DNA from: Gonatopus flavifemur | Taxonomy: Eukaryota; Arthropoda; Insecta; Hymenoptera; Dryinidae | Reading direction: 5' to 3' | Assembly: GCA_018340375.1 (NCBI GenBank) | Contig: JAFFJZ010000004.1 | Location: 25,766,001 to 25,830,000 of the forward strand | Length of the DNA stretch: 64,000 nucleotides | Shown: in pieces, positions 11,058 through 22,899 of the stretch | Layout of the letters: every line of letters starts with the position of its first letter | Numbering within the stretch: the stretch's first letter is position 1 | Translations under genes and position numbers: made by a program | Notes under the pieces: model-generated | The model's database searches: none | The model's input: only the letters and a program-made list of their open reading frames with translations | What the model was told of the DNA's origin: nothing

Positions 11058-13271
11058 TGTTATGGATCATATCTCAAAAACTATTGAGCTACCCACTTTG
11101 AAATTTTTATGAGATATTCTGTGGGGGGTAATGAAAATTTACATTATAAAAACATGAATTTTGAGCATGCCTTTTTTTTGCAAATTCAATTTGTTTATGA
11201 AATTTGCAAAATATATAGGTTGAATAACAAAAAATTATTCCATGTAATGTAGAAGCTCATACAAAATACGATTTTTTTCAAATCAAAGAGCTTTTAAAGT
11301 ATCAGTGATGGACAAATGTTCGATTTTGTCAACTTCAAAAGTTTAAAAAATCGTAATTCGGAAATGAAAGGTATTTCATCGAAATAAAAAAATACGTATC
11401 CATTATTTTCCTCCCTAGAAAGCGAGAAAGAAGTTTGGTGGAAATTAAAATTTCAGTGGTAAATCTGATATGGAATGACCCATAATTTCTTTGGAAATTC
11501 CTAGTAAAAGAATATTATCCGTCCATCTGATAGCACAGTTTCCGCAAGGAATTGGAATCCAGGTAAAAATTTTGTTACAAAATGATATCATAAATTCCGT
11601 TGTACAAAATCAGTTGAAAATCTCACAGTTGTCAAAGATATTCACGTTGTTGACTTATTCGAGATTCGAAACACGCGTTTGTCCATTTTTGCCATGATTT
11701 ATAGCCATAAGACGGTTTCACAGATGTCATGTGAACCTTCTTTAAAATACATAACAATGTTTCATTTTATTCCTGACAACGACTTAGAATGGCAAGTGGT
11801 TTCTCAGAATAACCGCATTAAAACACATTACCAATCAGGGTCGCGGTTGGTTTATGGTTTTCTATACCTAATGTTTCTGGCTCGCGGCAGCAGACTGCCT
11901 GGCAGCAGTCAAGATAACTTCTTTCTCGGAACCGTGAACCTGTATTTCGTATGAAGATCACACACGATGTACTAGGTCCCCACCTTTATGTCCGACTGCA
12001 CATTCTTTTTTGCTTGGATCATTCTAGGTGGACTCCGAAGAAATTAATTTAATCATTCAATCGATCGAACAACTTTAAATTCTACTTGTATAACTGTGGT
12101 TGTACTTTCCAATTTATACGAATGCATGGTGTTTAAAATTTTTTTATTTTTCAAAGAATCAGACAATTTTCACACAAATTTTTTCCAAATCGTAGTATTT
12201 TTTAACGTTGGAGGAATTCTCGTGAGAATGGATTCTTCCTTATTCCTAGCCTTCAACGGAATTGGTTTCCTAAATCCGAAATAAACATCTTGATCAGTCG
12301 CATGATTATATACTTCACAGTGTATGTACACAATTAACAATTTTGTGTACTTCTATCGGAAATTTATGTACCATAATGTTGACTCAAAGTTTACATTAAT
12401 ATTAAATGAACAATATATGATCTCAGCAGAAAAAAATGTACAATTCATAGTGAATACTTCTAATTCAATTTTTTTATGTACTGAATGAACATCTAATTCA
12501 TTTAATATTAACGTGTACCTTCAGCAAACCTTTTAGAACATACATTTTTCATAAGGGGACAGAAATTATTTCACTTTGTTTCTGAAATTTAGCCAATTAT
12601 GGAATCTCACACATCAGCCGAACAAGTGAGTCAGGAGTACGCAGACATGAAATTGTCGTATGGGGCGAATTTAAGGGGGGAGACACAATTAGAAGGCCAA
12701 AAATCAAACATTTTCCAAACATATGTTTTACTGAGAAGGTTTGATTTGAATTCAACTAAAGCTGGCATGATGTTTACTGCATATCTGAGGACTGAGAGAG
12801 TATTTTTTTTCTGTCTCAAAATGGTGGACTTATATACGCATAAAGACATCAGATCCAAATCTGAGGCATGAACTTGCTTCTGGAGGCCACAATTTTTATT
12901 TAAAAAAGTCTAGCAAGAGAATTCATGTTAATTAATGGTACGATCCCTGTGTGGACCAATTAAAATGGAGAAAAATAACAAAATCAAGCATTAACATTAG
13001 TTCTTCGAAATAAAAAAATTAATTTATCAAAAATTTGTGACGTTTTTGCAATAATTTCCATTTTTTGCAAAGTCGAATCACAGAAATGTGTGATTCACAC
13101 AGAAGCTGATAGTATAGAAAAGAAACCCTATAAGTTTCATCAAAATCGGGAGATATTTTTCGCGCATATGTTTAAAATGCTGTTTTGAGAAAAACGCGTT
13201 CGAAGTTCTGATCACGAAGTCAAATATAAGGAATGTCATCTCTTATGGCGTTGCATTCTGAGAGCGGCATA
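11058..13271. other. No gene; weak palindrome inside
   Basis: Several open frames up to about 90 codons (for example at 11679-11954 and 12599-12871), with low-complexity composition and no recognisable motif; I do not call them genes. Positions 12390-12520 contain the inverted pair ATTAATATTAAATGAAC / TTCATTTAATATTAACG, possibly an eroded MITE. Confidence 0.4.
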
Positions 13272-13595
13272 TTTTTTGGGGTAAAATTACAAGTCAAATC
13301 CTACCACTGGTGGCGCTGTAAACGTTTGTTATGGACAAGAATTTCATGAAAATATCATATTCCAGTTTATTTTTCACTTCATGCACGGAGAGGATTAAAT
13401 GATGAACATTACGATACGAACATGCTGCTGATTGAGTTGCTGTCAGGAAAAATCGCATGAAACGTAGGCATCAGTTGTTTTCAAATCGGAATCATTACTA
13501 TTTAATTCTGTCCGTGTGGTATGAAATCGACTACCCCGCATTATTGTACAGCGCCACGAGATGTTGGAATCTGATTGTAATTTTGCCCCAAAAAA
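13272..13595. repeat. MITE with TTTTTTGGGGYAAAATTAC ends, interrupted
   Basis: Left end TTTTTTGGGGTAAAATTAC and right end inverted TTTTTTGGGGCAAAATTAC. Homology continues through AGTCAAATCC-type text to a TGGCGCTGTA block on both sides. A 133-bp MITE is nested inside. Confidence 0.65.
13384..13516. repeat. CAC...GTG MITE, TG duplication, nested
   Basis: Ends CACGGAGAGGATTAAAT and inverted CACGGACAGAATTAAAT; TG flanks it at 13382-13383 and 13517-13518. 133 bp, non-coding. Confidence 0.75.
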
Positions 13596-13879
13596 TGTGT
13601 CATGTCTGTTGTATGAAGATGACACTCCTTGTATCTTACATCGTGGTTCTGATTGCCAAGAAATGATATTTCTCTTCTAAACGTTAATCCACGATGTGCA
13701 TGCATACACATAGATGCACATGTATATCCACGTATTCAGCCCTGTTAGGTATATGAATTTCTCTCATAAATAGCCCAAAATAAGATGAAATAGGAAAAGT
13801 TCCCTTCGTCTATCGTTTCTACATTCCTTCTGCGTGCCCCGAAATTCATCTTCGAAAAACGTCATAAGAACCCATACAA

Positions 13880-14795
13880 AAATTTTTGGGCTTCGCCAAT
13901 GCTGACAATAAAATATAGCTTGGCGCAATGTTGACAGACAAGGCTTGGCAATCTATAAATCTTCAATGTTGATTAACAATAAATACAATATTGTACCGAT
14001 GTCGGTGTTCGACGGATTTCGTTTTTCAGCCTATTATTGTGGCACAATTGCCTCAAGCTTGGCTCTTGCTTGGCTCATCCTTGGCCCGACATTGACTAAA
14101 CGATAGATCCCATTCAACGCCAGGATCATTCAAAATGTGGTTCAATATTGCCCCAAACTTTGGTCTAGTTTCGGTAGAAATTAGCTTCCAATGTAGCGCC
14201 GATCATTGGTAATAGCATGGCTCAATATTGGCAACATATATAATATTTTTGCTATGTTACTAATCAAGTGTTTCTCGCAAGTGGTGAAACGCGTATACGA
14301 AGAATATATAAGGCTTAAGTAAGTCTTTGGAAGAACAGTCAATCGCTCTTTACTATGAGTCACACTGAAGGGCTCCTACCGCTGAGGTAAACGTACATTG
14401 TGTCTACTTCTCATGGCAAAATTTATCGACAAAAGACGCCGAGTTCTTCACAAACAAATGAGGGGAAGACAATAAGACTTCAAACAACTTATGTCAGGAA
14501 TTGCGAAATGCGCATACTTTTTATATATTTCTGGGTTAAATATTTTTTACTCTGATCATTGGCGCAGCATTGACAAACAAAATTCCCAATTGTTTGCCAA
14601 TGATGGTATATTTCATTGCCATTTTTTAATCGATGATGGGACTTCATTGGAAAAACTCGTAGGTAAATCTCGAAATAATGTTATCATTCCAGGTTCGCGC
14701 CATGCTTGGTTGCCAAGCCTCTGCCATACTTTATGTACGTTGCACCATGCTAGTGCCAATTGTAAAGTTCTATATGGGGTCCTATCAAATTAATT
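13880..14795. repeat. TTGGCGCAATGTTGAC repeat family, copy A
   Basis: About 0.9 kb in which words such as TTGGCGCAATGTTGAC, AAGGCTTGGC and GTGGCACAAT recur in direct and, toward the right end, inverted form (GCCAAGCCTCT, GTTGCACCATGCTAGTGCC). The edges are loosely complementary (CCCATACAAAAATTTTTGG / TTCTATATGGGG). The same vocabulary fills 28085-29982. No coding frame. Probably a non-autonomous DNA element whose termini have decayed. Confidence 0.55.
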
Positions 14796-14821
14796 GATTC
14801 GTTATTCCGCTTTGTAACATC

Positions 14822-15028
14822 AAGGAGATACTAGCGTCGGGACATTAGTCAAATTTTTCGTGTAAGATTTCTCCAAAATACTTTCAAATTTTCAAAATAT
14901 CGCTCTATACAGCATTTCTATAGACATTTAAGAAGTGCTCTATAGAGCGATATTTTTAAAATATTCAAGTATTGTGGAAAAATCTCACACGAAAGATTTG
15001 GCTAAAGTCCCGGTGCTGGTGTCCCCTT
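14822..15028. repeat. 207-bp foldback MITE, AACATC duplication
   Basis: The two halves pair along nearly the whole length: left AAGGAGATACTAGCGTCGGG, right inverted AAGGGGACACCAGCACCGGG, then AGATTTYTCCA and a TATCGCTCTATA stem. The hexamer AACATC flanks it directly at 14816-14821 and 15029-15034, a plausible 6-bp target duplication. Confidence 0.75.
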
Positions 15029-15034
15029 AACATC

Positions 15035-15488
15035 CTTCTTCATTCCACGTGTAATGAATAAAAGAAAACAAAGTTTTGAGTGACCCAGACAATTTTTGCT
15101 ATATATGCGGTAATATGTGGCGAAGGAGAATCAACGTGAATTTACCAATTCCATTCAGCAGCATTACCTTCTTTACTTCAAAATAACATCCGAAAATCTC
15201 GATGAACGATGGACACCAAGTATTGTATGCTTTTTTGTGCCATGGAAATCTCATAGGATTGGCTTCTGGTTGAACAGAATATGCATTAGATAATAGTGAT
15301 TGTCAAATCCATAGGCTATACGACTACCCGACTGGAAAAAATACAGGGGCCATTATCATGATCGGATCATGACAGCCCGATGTAGTAGTCAGGCCCTGAT
15401 AATGTAGTCCGATCGGGACCCGATCATACATGTAACGCAAAGGCGTGATGAGGAGACGATCAGGTAAGAATTAGATTGCTATTTTCGT
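15035..15488. other. No gene; GGGCCCTGAT-type words
   Basis: Positions 15345-15430 contain repeated, partly palindromic words (GGGGCCATTATCATGATCGG, CAGGCCCTGATAATG, GATCGGGACCCGATCA) that look like a small eroded repeat. No coding sequence. Confidence 0.35.
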
Positions 15489-16433
15489 TTGAGCAAACAG
15501 AGGGGTGTTGGGAAAACTATGCGATGTGCTTATCCAAATGTACAATCTGTCACATTTCCAATTCCCATGTGTCGCCCTGAAACATGTGACGATTCCCTAG
15601 CTGTTTCGGAAGCAGATAATAATAGCGATTTCAAAGCTGCAAAAAAACATCATCTTTCAACTCAGGCTGAATTGATGGTTGGTTGAGGGATTTGGAGTTC
15701 TCAAAAGAGGCAGCAGAATTCCGTGCATCTCGAATGGAACGGTACAACTTTTTAGCTGCGGGGGTCAAAACAACATATTATACAGACCATGATAGGGCAA
15801 AGTATTATTCGGTGAGAGATCAAATGTGCATTCGTGAAAACATTCCCGGTTTATTAGAGGGACTTAAATAGCCTTACAATGCAAAAGAGTGACGGTTATT
15901 TATTGATAGCAGTAAAACCAGTTCTACTGCATAACGGAAACGAAAAACCGTCGATACTCATTGCACATACTGTCAACACTAAAGAATCCTACGAGACAAT
16001 GGTAAAATTCTTGGAATACATCGAATATGAAGAACACGATTGGATAGTTTGTTCTGATTTAAAAGTATTGGGTGTGTTATGTGAAATACAGCAAGGATAT
16101 ACGGAATATTGTTGTTTTTTATGTTTCTGGGACAGTCGTACTCGCGAACATCACTACCAAAAAAAAACCACACACTGGGTGAAAACAACGCAAAGTATGT
16201 GCCTCTCATGAAAAAAAAAACATTATTCTCCCACCATTACATATCAAACTCGGACTTTTCAAAATCTGTATCAAAGCGTTGAACAAAGGTCAAGCGTTCA
16301 CTTGTCTAGGGACCCTTTTTAAAAATCTTTCTGCAGCGAAAATCAAAGGAGTCTTTGATGGTCCACAAATAATATAACCGCTGAAAGATGAAGAATTCCA
16401 AACGTATTTGTCACCCAACGAAAATGCAGCCCG

Positions 16434-16688
16434 CACTGAGAGAAAAGGTCTATTCAAATTTTTCGACAACCAGGAAATTTAGACACTGTAAATAAAAATT
16501 TAGTTGCGCCAGCTAAATTTTATTTGTCATGACTAAATTTTTTATTCCTATTAAATAAACCATTTTATTCATATTTCAGACAGCTACACTTTTATTTACC
16601 CCAACTAGAGTTTAGCTAGCGCAAATAAAAATCTAGCTGCGGCAACTAACATTTAGTTGTCCCAACTGGGTACCTCTCTCTCAGAGTG
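16434..16688. repeat. CAC...GTG MITE inside the broken gene
   Basis: Left CACTGAGAGAAAAGGT, right inverted CACTCTGAGAGAGAGGTA; the interior repeats TTTAGTTGCGCCAGCTAAA-like words. It separates two blocks of the pseudogene reading frame. The dinucleotide duplication is not clear here (flanks CG and GA). Confidence 0.6.
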
Positions 16689-16835
16689 GAATTCGTTCAA
16701 ATCAATTGTTTCTCGTTTCCTCGGGAATTATAAAGATCCGGAATATGAGATTATCTTTGCCAATTGGCTTAAGAATTATGGAAAAATGAGTATACAATAA
16801 TATCCCTCTATTCCATCGTATTTCATTATTTGTCA

Positions 16836-18205
16836 CACAGAGAAAACTGCATAGTCCCTACAACTGAAAAATTTTGAGTTGTCTTATAATAGTTGGTGCA
16901 ATGAAGTTTTCTTGTTCGAGGAGCTATAAATAAAGTCAGAAGCCCATAAAATAATTATTTGTGATAACAATAGAATATTTGGTCATAAGTTTTAATCAAT
17001 GACACTATAGGTATGTAATTATCAGCCGTTAGTTATATCAACTAGTATATTACAGTAAGGGACTGTAAGAAATATGGGGAGTTTGTCTTCAAGCTGTTGG
17101 TGGATTTCGTCCCCTCATCTTGGGGGAATTGTTTTTTCATAAAAAATGAGGCATTTTTTCACTACTTTGAGGAATTATTTTGTTTTTCGGGTGTTGAATC
17201 CTCTGCGAATGAAGGACAGTTCATTTTCTTATTTTTCACAATGCAGAACTCATAAGTCCCATCGACTAATCTTAATTATCATGGTTTATGTTATTATATA
17301 CCTTCAATCATCCTGAAAGAACTGTTGAGTTGTCATAGCGAAAGACTTGATGAAATACGACATCGAAAAAAAACTGTTTTTGTCTCGCAAAAATATTAGT
17401 TATTCTCACTCAAAATTTTTGTTACAACTATCATTTCAGTTGTGGCAACTCAAATTTTTCGTTCAATGTTGTTGCTGGCCAAGTATTGCATCACTCCGTT
17501 CAGTGAATCCGTACTTTACGAAAAAAGTTGTAGCAAAATATCATACACTTCGACAGATGTTAGGGGTGCCATAAACGAAAGAGAAAAAACCACGTGGAAA
17601 CGGCGTTGCCTAATTTATTTTCCTGGATATACCAAATATGGAGAATGATTTCTACAGTCCTATGGCTTGCTGTGGCTGAACGGATAACGCGCACACTTCT
17701 AATCACGATAGTTCGTCACACGTGAGGGTTCGATTCCCTGATTCTCAGTACCCTTTTTCCACAGCAGTAACACCGTGCAACGAAGAATGACAATTGATGC
17801 TTTAGCCGAAGTCACTCCGGGAACAAATTTGACGAAATAAAAGAAAATAATAACGGTCGATGAGTCACAGAGAATTTCTCAGAGAAGGGGAAAAAGTTGT
17901 TTTTATAGTTACAAATAGAAAAATATAGTATAGACAACTACTTTTTTCAGTAAAAGTGAAGATCAAATATTGTGAATTCAAACAATCAAATTTTGTGACT
18001 ACAACTTTGAAGGGTTGATTGAATTTATATAGTTGTGGTTAACTATACGGACACAGTTGAACATTTAGTTTGCTGAATTATTTTTCGAAATCCGAATGAA
18101 AACACATTTTTGGTTACCTCAACCATAAAAATATTTTTGATGTCGTGTTTTACTGAAAAAATTTAGTAAATTTTTAATTGTGGCAATTGAAAACTATTCT
18201 CAGTG
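16836..18205. mobile_element. 1.37 kb insertion with CAC...GTG ends, CA duplication
   Basis: Begins CACAGAGAAAACTG and ends AACTATTCTCAGTG, flanked by CA at 16834-16835 and 18206-18207. Terminal similarity is short (CACNGAGAA), but the element sits exactly where the pseudogene frame is interrupted, and coding homology resumes about 50 bp beyond. No transposase-like frame inside. It contains a tRNA-derived segment and possibly further nested pieces (CACAGAGAATTTCTCAGAG near 17865). Confidence 0.6.
17660..17853 (+). repeat. tRNA-Arg-like SINE head or tRNA pseudogene
   Basis: An internal RNA polymerase III promoter is readable: box A TGGCTGAACGG at 17673-17683 and box B GGTTCGATTCC at 17727-17737. 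Between them ACTTCTAATCA resembles the anticodon region of tRNA-Arg(UCU), but the anticodon stem does not pair, so it is not a working tRNA. An A-rich stretch (AAATAAAAGAAAATAATAA) ends the segment, which suits a SINE. No second copy lies in the window to confirm that. Confidence 0.45.
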
Positions 18206-18482
18206 CATAGATATGTAATGCATCCCTTGAATGTTCCCAAGAGAAGTAAATATGTCTCTGAAGGTCCATTTTTCGAACTCTCACTTCAATTTTTTATCAG
18301 AGAATCTGGGTGATGTAAGTGACGAACACGGTGAGAGGTTCCATCAACGACTCAAGTCCATGGAACAGCGCTACCAGGGGTTTTGGAATGAAAGAATGAT
18401 GAGGAATTATATTTGGCTTCTCATAAGAGAAACGGATGCTACGAAGAACAGGAGACAATCAAGAAGCCAAAATTACTTGTGA

Positions 18483-18857
18483 TATTTATTTTTTCTTAAT
18501 ACATTGAGATGAAAATGATTCAAGTCGATTGGACTCGGGTGTAAGCTACAAATAACTATTGAAAATGAAGGCAGTGCTGAATTTTGACACTCGTACATGA
18601 ATGGTTGTAACTTCGGTACTTTTTCTTAGATTTCCCACCGTAAGTAATCAATTTTCTTCATAAAAGTGTGAACCACACGTAGAAAATTTGAAGCGGGAGA
18701 TATTTCAACGATTCCTATCTTTCCTGGGTGAAAAAGTAACTTTTGTTTCCTCATTTTTGTCAAAAAACAGTATTTTTTTCCAATATTTCGGTTACTTGCA
18801 CTTGAACTACCCAAGTAATCACGGATGGTGACTGTGATATTTGATCGCAATTCAGTA
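18483..18857. other. No gene recognised
   Basis: Spacer between the broken gene and a MITE; nothing supported. Confidence 0.4.
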
Positions 18858-19019
18858 CACAATCAAAATTTTATATTAGATATGAGCATATTTACTGTTA
18901 AGTATATTGTACTTTTGGGATGTATTTGATTATGTCGCTATGAACCACAAGTCTACGAGCATTCACTCCCACGAGTACTATAAAAATATAGTAATCTTTA
19001 ATATAAACTTCTCTCTGTG
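18858..19019. repeat. CAC...GTG MITE, TA duplication (family L, copy 1)
   Basis: 162 bp flanked by TA (18856-18857, 19020-19021). Right end, inverted, reads CACAGAGAGAAGTTTATATT, and CCCACGAGTACTATAAAAATA lies inside. The body aligns in reverse with the MITE at 46638-46867, including a GAACCACAAG block. It is shorter, lacking part of the middle. Confidence 0.75.
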
Positions 19020-19283
19020 TACATTTTGACACTTTTTGGAGTTAGATTTGTCGCTTATGAATCGAGATATCCTTCAATTAGTAAAACTACGATCGAAAAA
19101 TTCTTCTCCTAATTTCAACAATTCAAATTTCGAAAACTTATCCATGAAAAGATTTTTTGTATGATTTTCAAATTCGGCAAGTTAAAATGCAAAAGAAAGA
19201 AATAACGAATGTACAAACAATTTTTTTTAGTTTGTAGATTAGTGTTATACAGATAATTTGCACTTTCCTCGCGGTTGTGGGCA

Positions 19284-19490
19284 CACAGAAAAAAAAAATT
19301 TCTTGTATCAAGAAAACATGGTTGTCTTCGTTATATATGAAACACGGATTGTCTCAGTTCAATGCAATTTGCTTGAATCAAGAAATTTTGTTTTGATTCA
19401 AACAAATTGCATTGAACTGAGACAATCCGTGTTTCATATATAACGAAGACAACCATGTTTTCTCGTTACAAGAATTTTTTTTTCTCTGTG
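19284..19490. repeat. Near-perfect palindromic MITE, CA duplication
   Basis: 207 bp; CACAGAAAAAAAAAATTTC at the left and CACAGAGAAAAAAAAATTC inverted at the right. The two 100-bp arms pair almost fully around a TTGATTCAAACAA centre. CA at 19282-19283 and 19491-19492. Confidence 0.85.
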
Positions 19491-20683
19491 CAAGAATAGT
19501 ATGTTCACCTCGGAGAGATGTGGGAAATTTCCACTCGTGTAATTGTCTCCCCCGCCTTCGGCTCGAAGAAACAAACTCCACACTCGTCGGAAATTTCCCA
19601 CTTTCGCCCTTTAGTGAACAATGTACTATTTTTTTCGATTCCGGTTATCGGCCGAAAATATAAAAGGTCCCGAAATTCGATTTCGGTTTCGGCTGGGAAG
19701 AAAATTTCCTCCTCGATCGATCTCTAACAACTTTATGTCAAATATAATATAACGATAATGGATGAAATAAACGTACTATAAAAGTCAATCCCACAACGTA
19801 TTTCAACTCTTCATTCAATGACATTGGGCATGTAGTTATAGGTAGGACTCAACAGATAGTTAACGATGAAAATTTCTCTCGGTGTAGATCTCTGTATTTA
19901 ATGAAGTTTATGAATAATTATCATAGCTGAAAGAATGATGACGAAAACATTTTCGTACGTTCAGGCACACCCTGCGTGCATGTATATATGATTAGGATTA
20001 CATGTCTCTTTCCTTGTATATGCTTATAGGTCCTCCGAGTTTTACTCAAGATTTGCTAGAATGAGAAGAAAGATAATCCATTCAAAGACGAACTTTTATA
20101 TCTGATATCTATGAATATGAATGTATGAAATATACATGTGCTGTAAACGTATATGGGTATGTGAATGGACGCGCGTACGCACGTTGGAAGAGAAAACATC
20201 GTATACAAGACATAAAAAATATTTTACCTGCGAGGGATTTTGTAAATTTTTTTGGTACATAATGATATGCAGAATATTCTATGAATGTTCATAAATTACG
20301 CAACTGAGGCTTACAGCGCCTGTGCATTCCACATTTATTTTATACAAATTTGTAGGATGAATTTTATCGCTTTTATATGAGGATTAAATTGAAGATATTT
20401 CAAAATATTATGCAAACGTGAAGTCCTAGAACTGGATAATCCCTTTACCGATGCAGTTTCCTCGCCATTTCATGATAGGAAGAGAAATGACAGAATAAAG
20501 TCTAAGAAAGTAAAGTATGATGTCAAGTCACTGATCAAGTACTCCTAAAATATCAACTTCTCTTCAAAACTTATTATCTTTTGAAATTATTTAATTTTAA
20601 CTTGGATCATTTATTTCTGGCGATTAATTCACGTAGAAAAAGTGATTCACAAAGTCTGCCAAAATTCGTGAACACCTGTAACT
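19491..20683. other. No gene recognised
   Basis: No coding sequence or repeat with clear edges. Positions 20270-20290 carry a TTCTATGAATGTTCATAA word similar to the repeated word in the 6494-7149 palindrome. Confidence 0.4.
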
Positions 20684-20687
20684 TTAA

Positions 20688-20830
20688 CCCTCCGTTACTC
20701 GTCATTTTGAGGTCATAATTATTTTCAATATTATTTCAAATAATATTGTGAATATTGAGAAAAGTTGATTATTCATCACGATTTGAAAAATTGTAAACCG
20801 GCCCATGTTCATAGCGTGAGTAACGGAAGG
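20688..20830. repeat. TTAA-flanked MITE (piggyBac-type)
   Basis: 143 bp with left end CCCTCCGTTACTC and right end inverted CCTTCCGTTACTC, flanked exactly by TTAA at 20684-20687 and 20831-20834. The interior is palindromic AT-rich text. Ends starting CCYTC next to TTAA match the larger element at 3123-4540 in style but not in detailed sequence. Confidence 0.75.
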
Positions 20831-20947
20831 TTAAACGTGTAGAGCTAATCTATGCACTAAAAATTAGGTGAGGAATAGGTTTCGTGTTGTGTAGAAATAA
20901 AAAATTTATCAAAAAATTTGTCTTGAAAGAAATCACCTGGACATTCG

Positions 20948-21076
20948 AATTCATTCTTTGGAACTGAAAACATCATTCAAAGAATGTACTGAAAGATTTT
21001 TGGTTTCTAATAGCTGAATATTGGGTTGTTCGAGCACTTATTTGTTTCAATAAATGATTCAAAACTTCAGCAACAT
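20948..21076 (+). repeat. Dispersed repeat, copy 2
   Basis: Same-orientation copy of 5151-5280, sharing AATAAATGATTCAAA and CTTCAGCAACAT near the right edge and ATTCATT-TTGG near the left edge. Class unknown. Confidence 0.5.
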
Positions 21077-22796
21077 TTTTTTTATACTTGCATTGAAATC
21101 AGGAAGAGTTTTGAAAGTAGAAAATTATCTGGATCTTTCAATCTCCAGATAGCCGTGGAGGGTTGAATTATCAAGGCCATTCAGTTATATTAAGGTGCAC
21201 TATTAAGGATCGGTAAAATCTTTTGTGATTAACATGTCAAAAATACAATCAACACAATTGATCACTTTCAGTTTTTTTTCTTTCATAAAAAACGAACTGG
21301 AAAATATTATATTATCGAGCACTTGGGACATCTTAATACAAAATTAAACGAATTGATTAAGAGAAGAAAACAAATGTTATAATCTTTATTTTTTCAAATA
21401 CCAATATACAATCCTCAGACCACCACGAAATTTGGGTGGTCTGGGTATCCGAACCATGAGCGAACCCAATATTTAATAACGGGAGATGAGCACTCAATGT
21501 ACGTTGTGCTGTACAAGCTGCATTTAAAGTCGCTTGAACCTTTTTTTCCACCTCTTTTCCATCGGTTCCTTTGCTTCGACTTGGTCTTTTGCGTACAAAA
21601 CGGCTATTGCTCCTCCGATTATTTTTACCAGGAGAAGCTAATTCGTTTTACCTTCCAGGGTTGAAAGAAATATCTATGAAGCGTGGATTTTCATGAGTAC
21701 TTATGTTCTTACATTCAAGTTTTGTAACACCTATTAAACGCGCGTGAGGTATATAATCAATTGACATTTTACGTCTTGCGCCTTCAATAATTCAAATTGT
21801 AAAAGAAATGGGCGTCTTATTATCGTGTTGCGCATTTTTATTCACATGGATGAGAAAGTTAATGAAATGTTATCTCAATGCTAATAAAAAAATGCTTTGA
21901 AAAAACAAGGAGCAACGTCAATCACCCGGAGAAATGATGATTACCAGATGAAAATCATAGTTTAAGGAAACCAAATATTAATTCATATTATTCTTTGGCT
22001 TCATGTATGAAATCGAATCTCGAGGTATGGAAAGCATCATTCGAACTGAAATGTTCATCCATTGTGGATTACAATGATTTTGTAGGTATTATGAAGAGAC
22101 GCGGTAGCGTCTCGACGCCAAGTATATGAAAAAACCTTGAACAAAAACGTCTTAAATGAAAAGGCAGAAGTCGTGCGCTACCGTGTATCTACATATATAC
22201 ACGTGAACCGAGTTTTTACCGATTGAGGAGAACTTCAATGCACAATTACTCAACTAATATTGTATGCCACGAAAAAATAACTAGACTTTCATAATTTAAT
22301 TCGACTATACGCTTTCGATAAAGCACGCTATGAACTTGATCTGTTTACGTGTTACTGAGATATACACGCTTTCAAATTTTCATGCGATCAAAAGATTACA
22401 ATTCTTCTCTATCATCATCTTTTATCGATATCTTCTATCACGATAGATTTTCACTATTGTGAGGGTGCGTCCCAATATTTGCCGTTCTCTAAATAAGTTA
22501 TCCAAGCGTATAGATGTATTCTGTCTCTTGCTTTCTCTCAATATTCAATAGCGTTGATTTCAGTACGTATATTGTGTATAATGGTGTGAACTTCAATATG
22601 TCCAAAGTGTAGACAGGTTATGATACTAAATAATACGGAAGGTGAATTGGTTAGTTGATTCTATCGTAATCTAAATCACAATACATACAAAAATAAAACC
22701 AAAGTACGGATGAATTACAGGTCATCATTTTAGAATAAATTCAATTCAAATCATTCTAAAATGAAGTTAGTCACCGAGCGCTTTAGTCATTCTGGA
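21077..22796. other. No gene; conserved dispersed word
   Basis: No coding sequence recognised. Positions 22102-22136 repeat the GGTAGCGTCTCGACGCCAAG block seen at 7245-7280. A small inverted pair ATTTTAGAATAAATTC / AATCATTCTAAAATG lies at 22727-22762. Confidence 0.4.
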
Positions 22797-22860
22797 ATTC
22801 AGAGCATATACTACTGGAGCGAGCATTGCCTATGATTTCAATAGAAATAAGTGTGGTCGA

Positions 22861-22899
<39 letters not shown>

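Larger units (their letters stand above)
15489..18482 (+). pseudogene. Broken multicopy arthropod gene (LHNGN...GERFHQ family)
   Basis: I recognise a protein family found in many copies in arthropod genomes but with no function I can name. Readable blocks in order: an acidic N-terminal part (15489-15680); SKEAAEFRASRMERYNFL (from about 15700); RLFIDSSK (about 15890); LLHNGNEKPS through EEHDWIVCSDLK and CCFLCFWDSR (15909-16140); LPPLHIKLGLFK through KIKGVFDGPQ (about 16230-16365); WNSFKSIVSRFLGNYKDPEY (16686-16745); MSLKVHF, then SENLGDVSDEHGERFHQRLK and a basic C-terminus ending at 18482. Frames change several times and stops fall at least near 15684, 15869 and 16375. Two insertions (16434-16688 and 16836-18205) split it. 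It is dead, but block order is kept. The CFLC pair and multicopy nature suggest mobile-element ancestry; that is inference. Confidence 0.75.
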
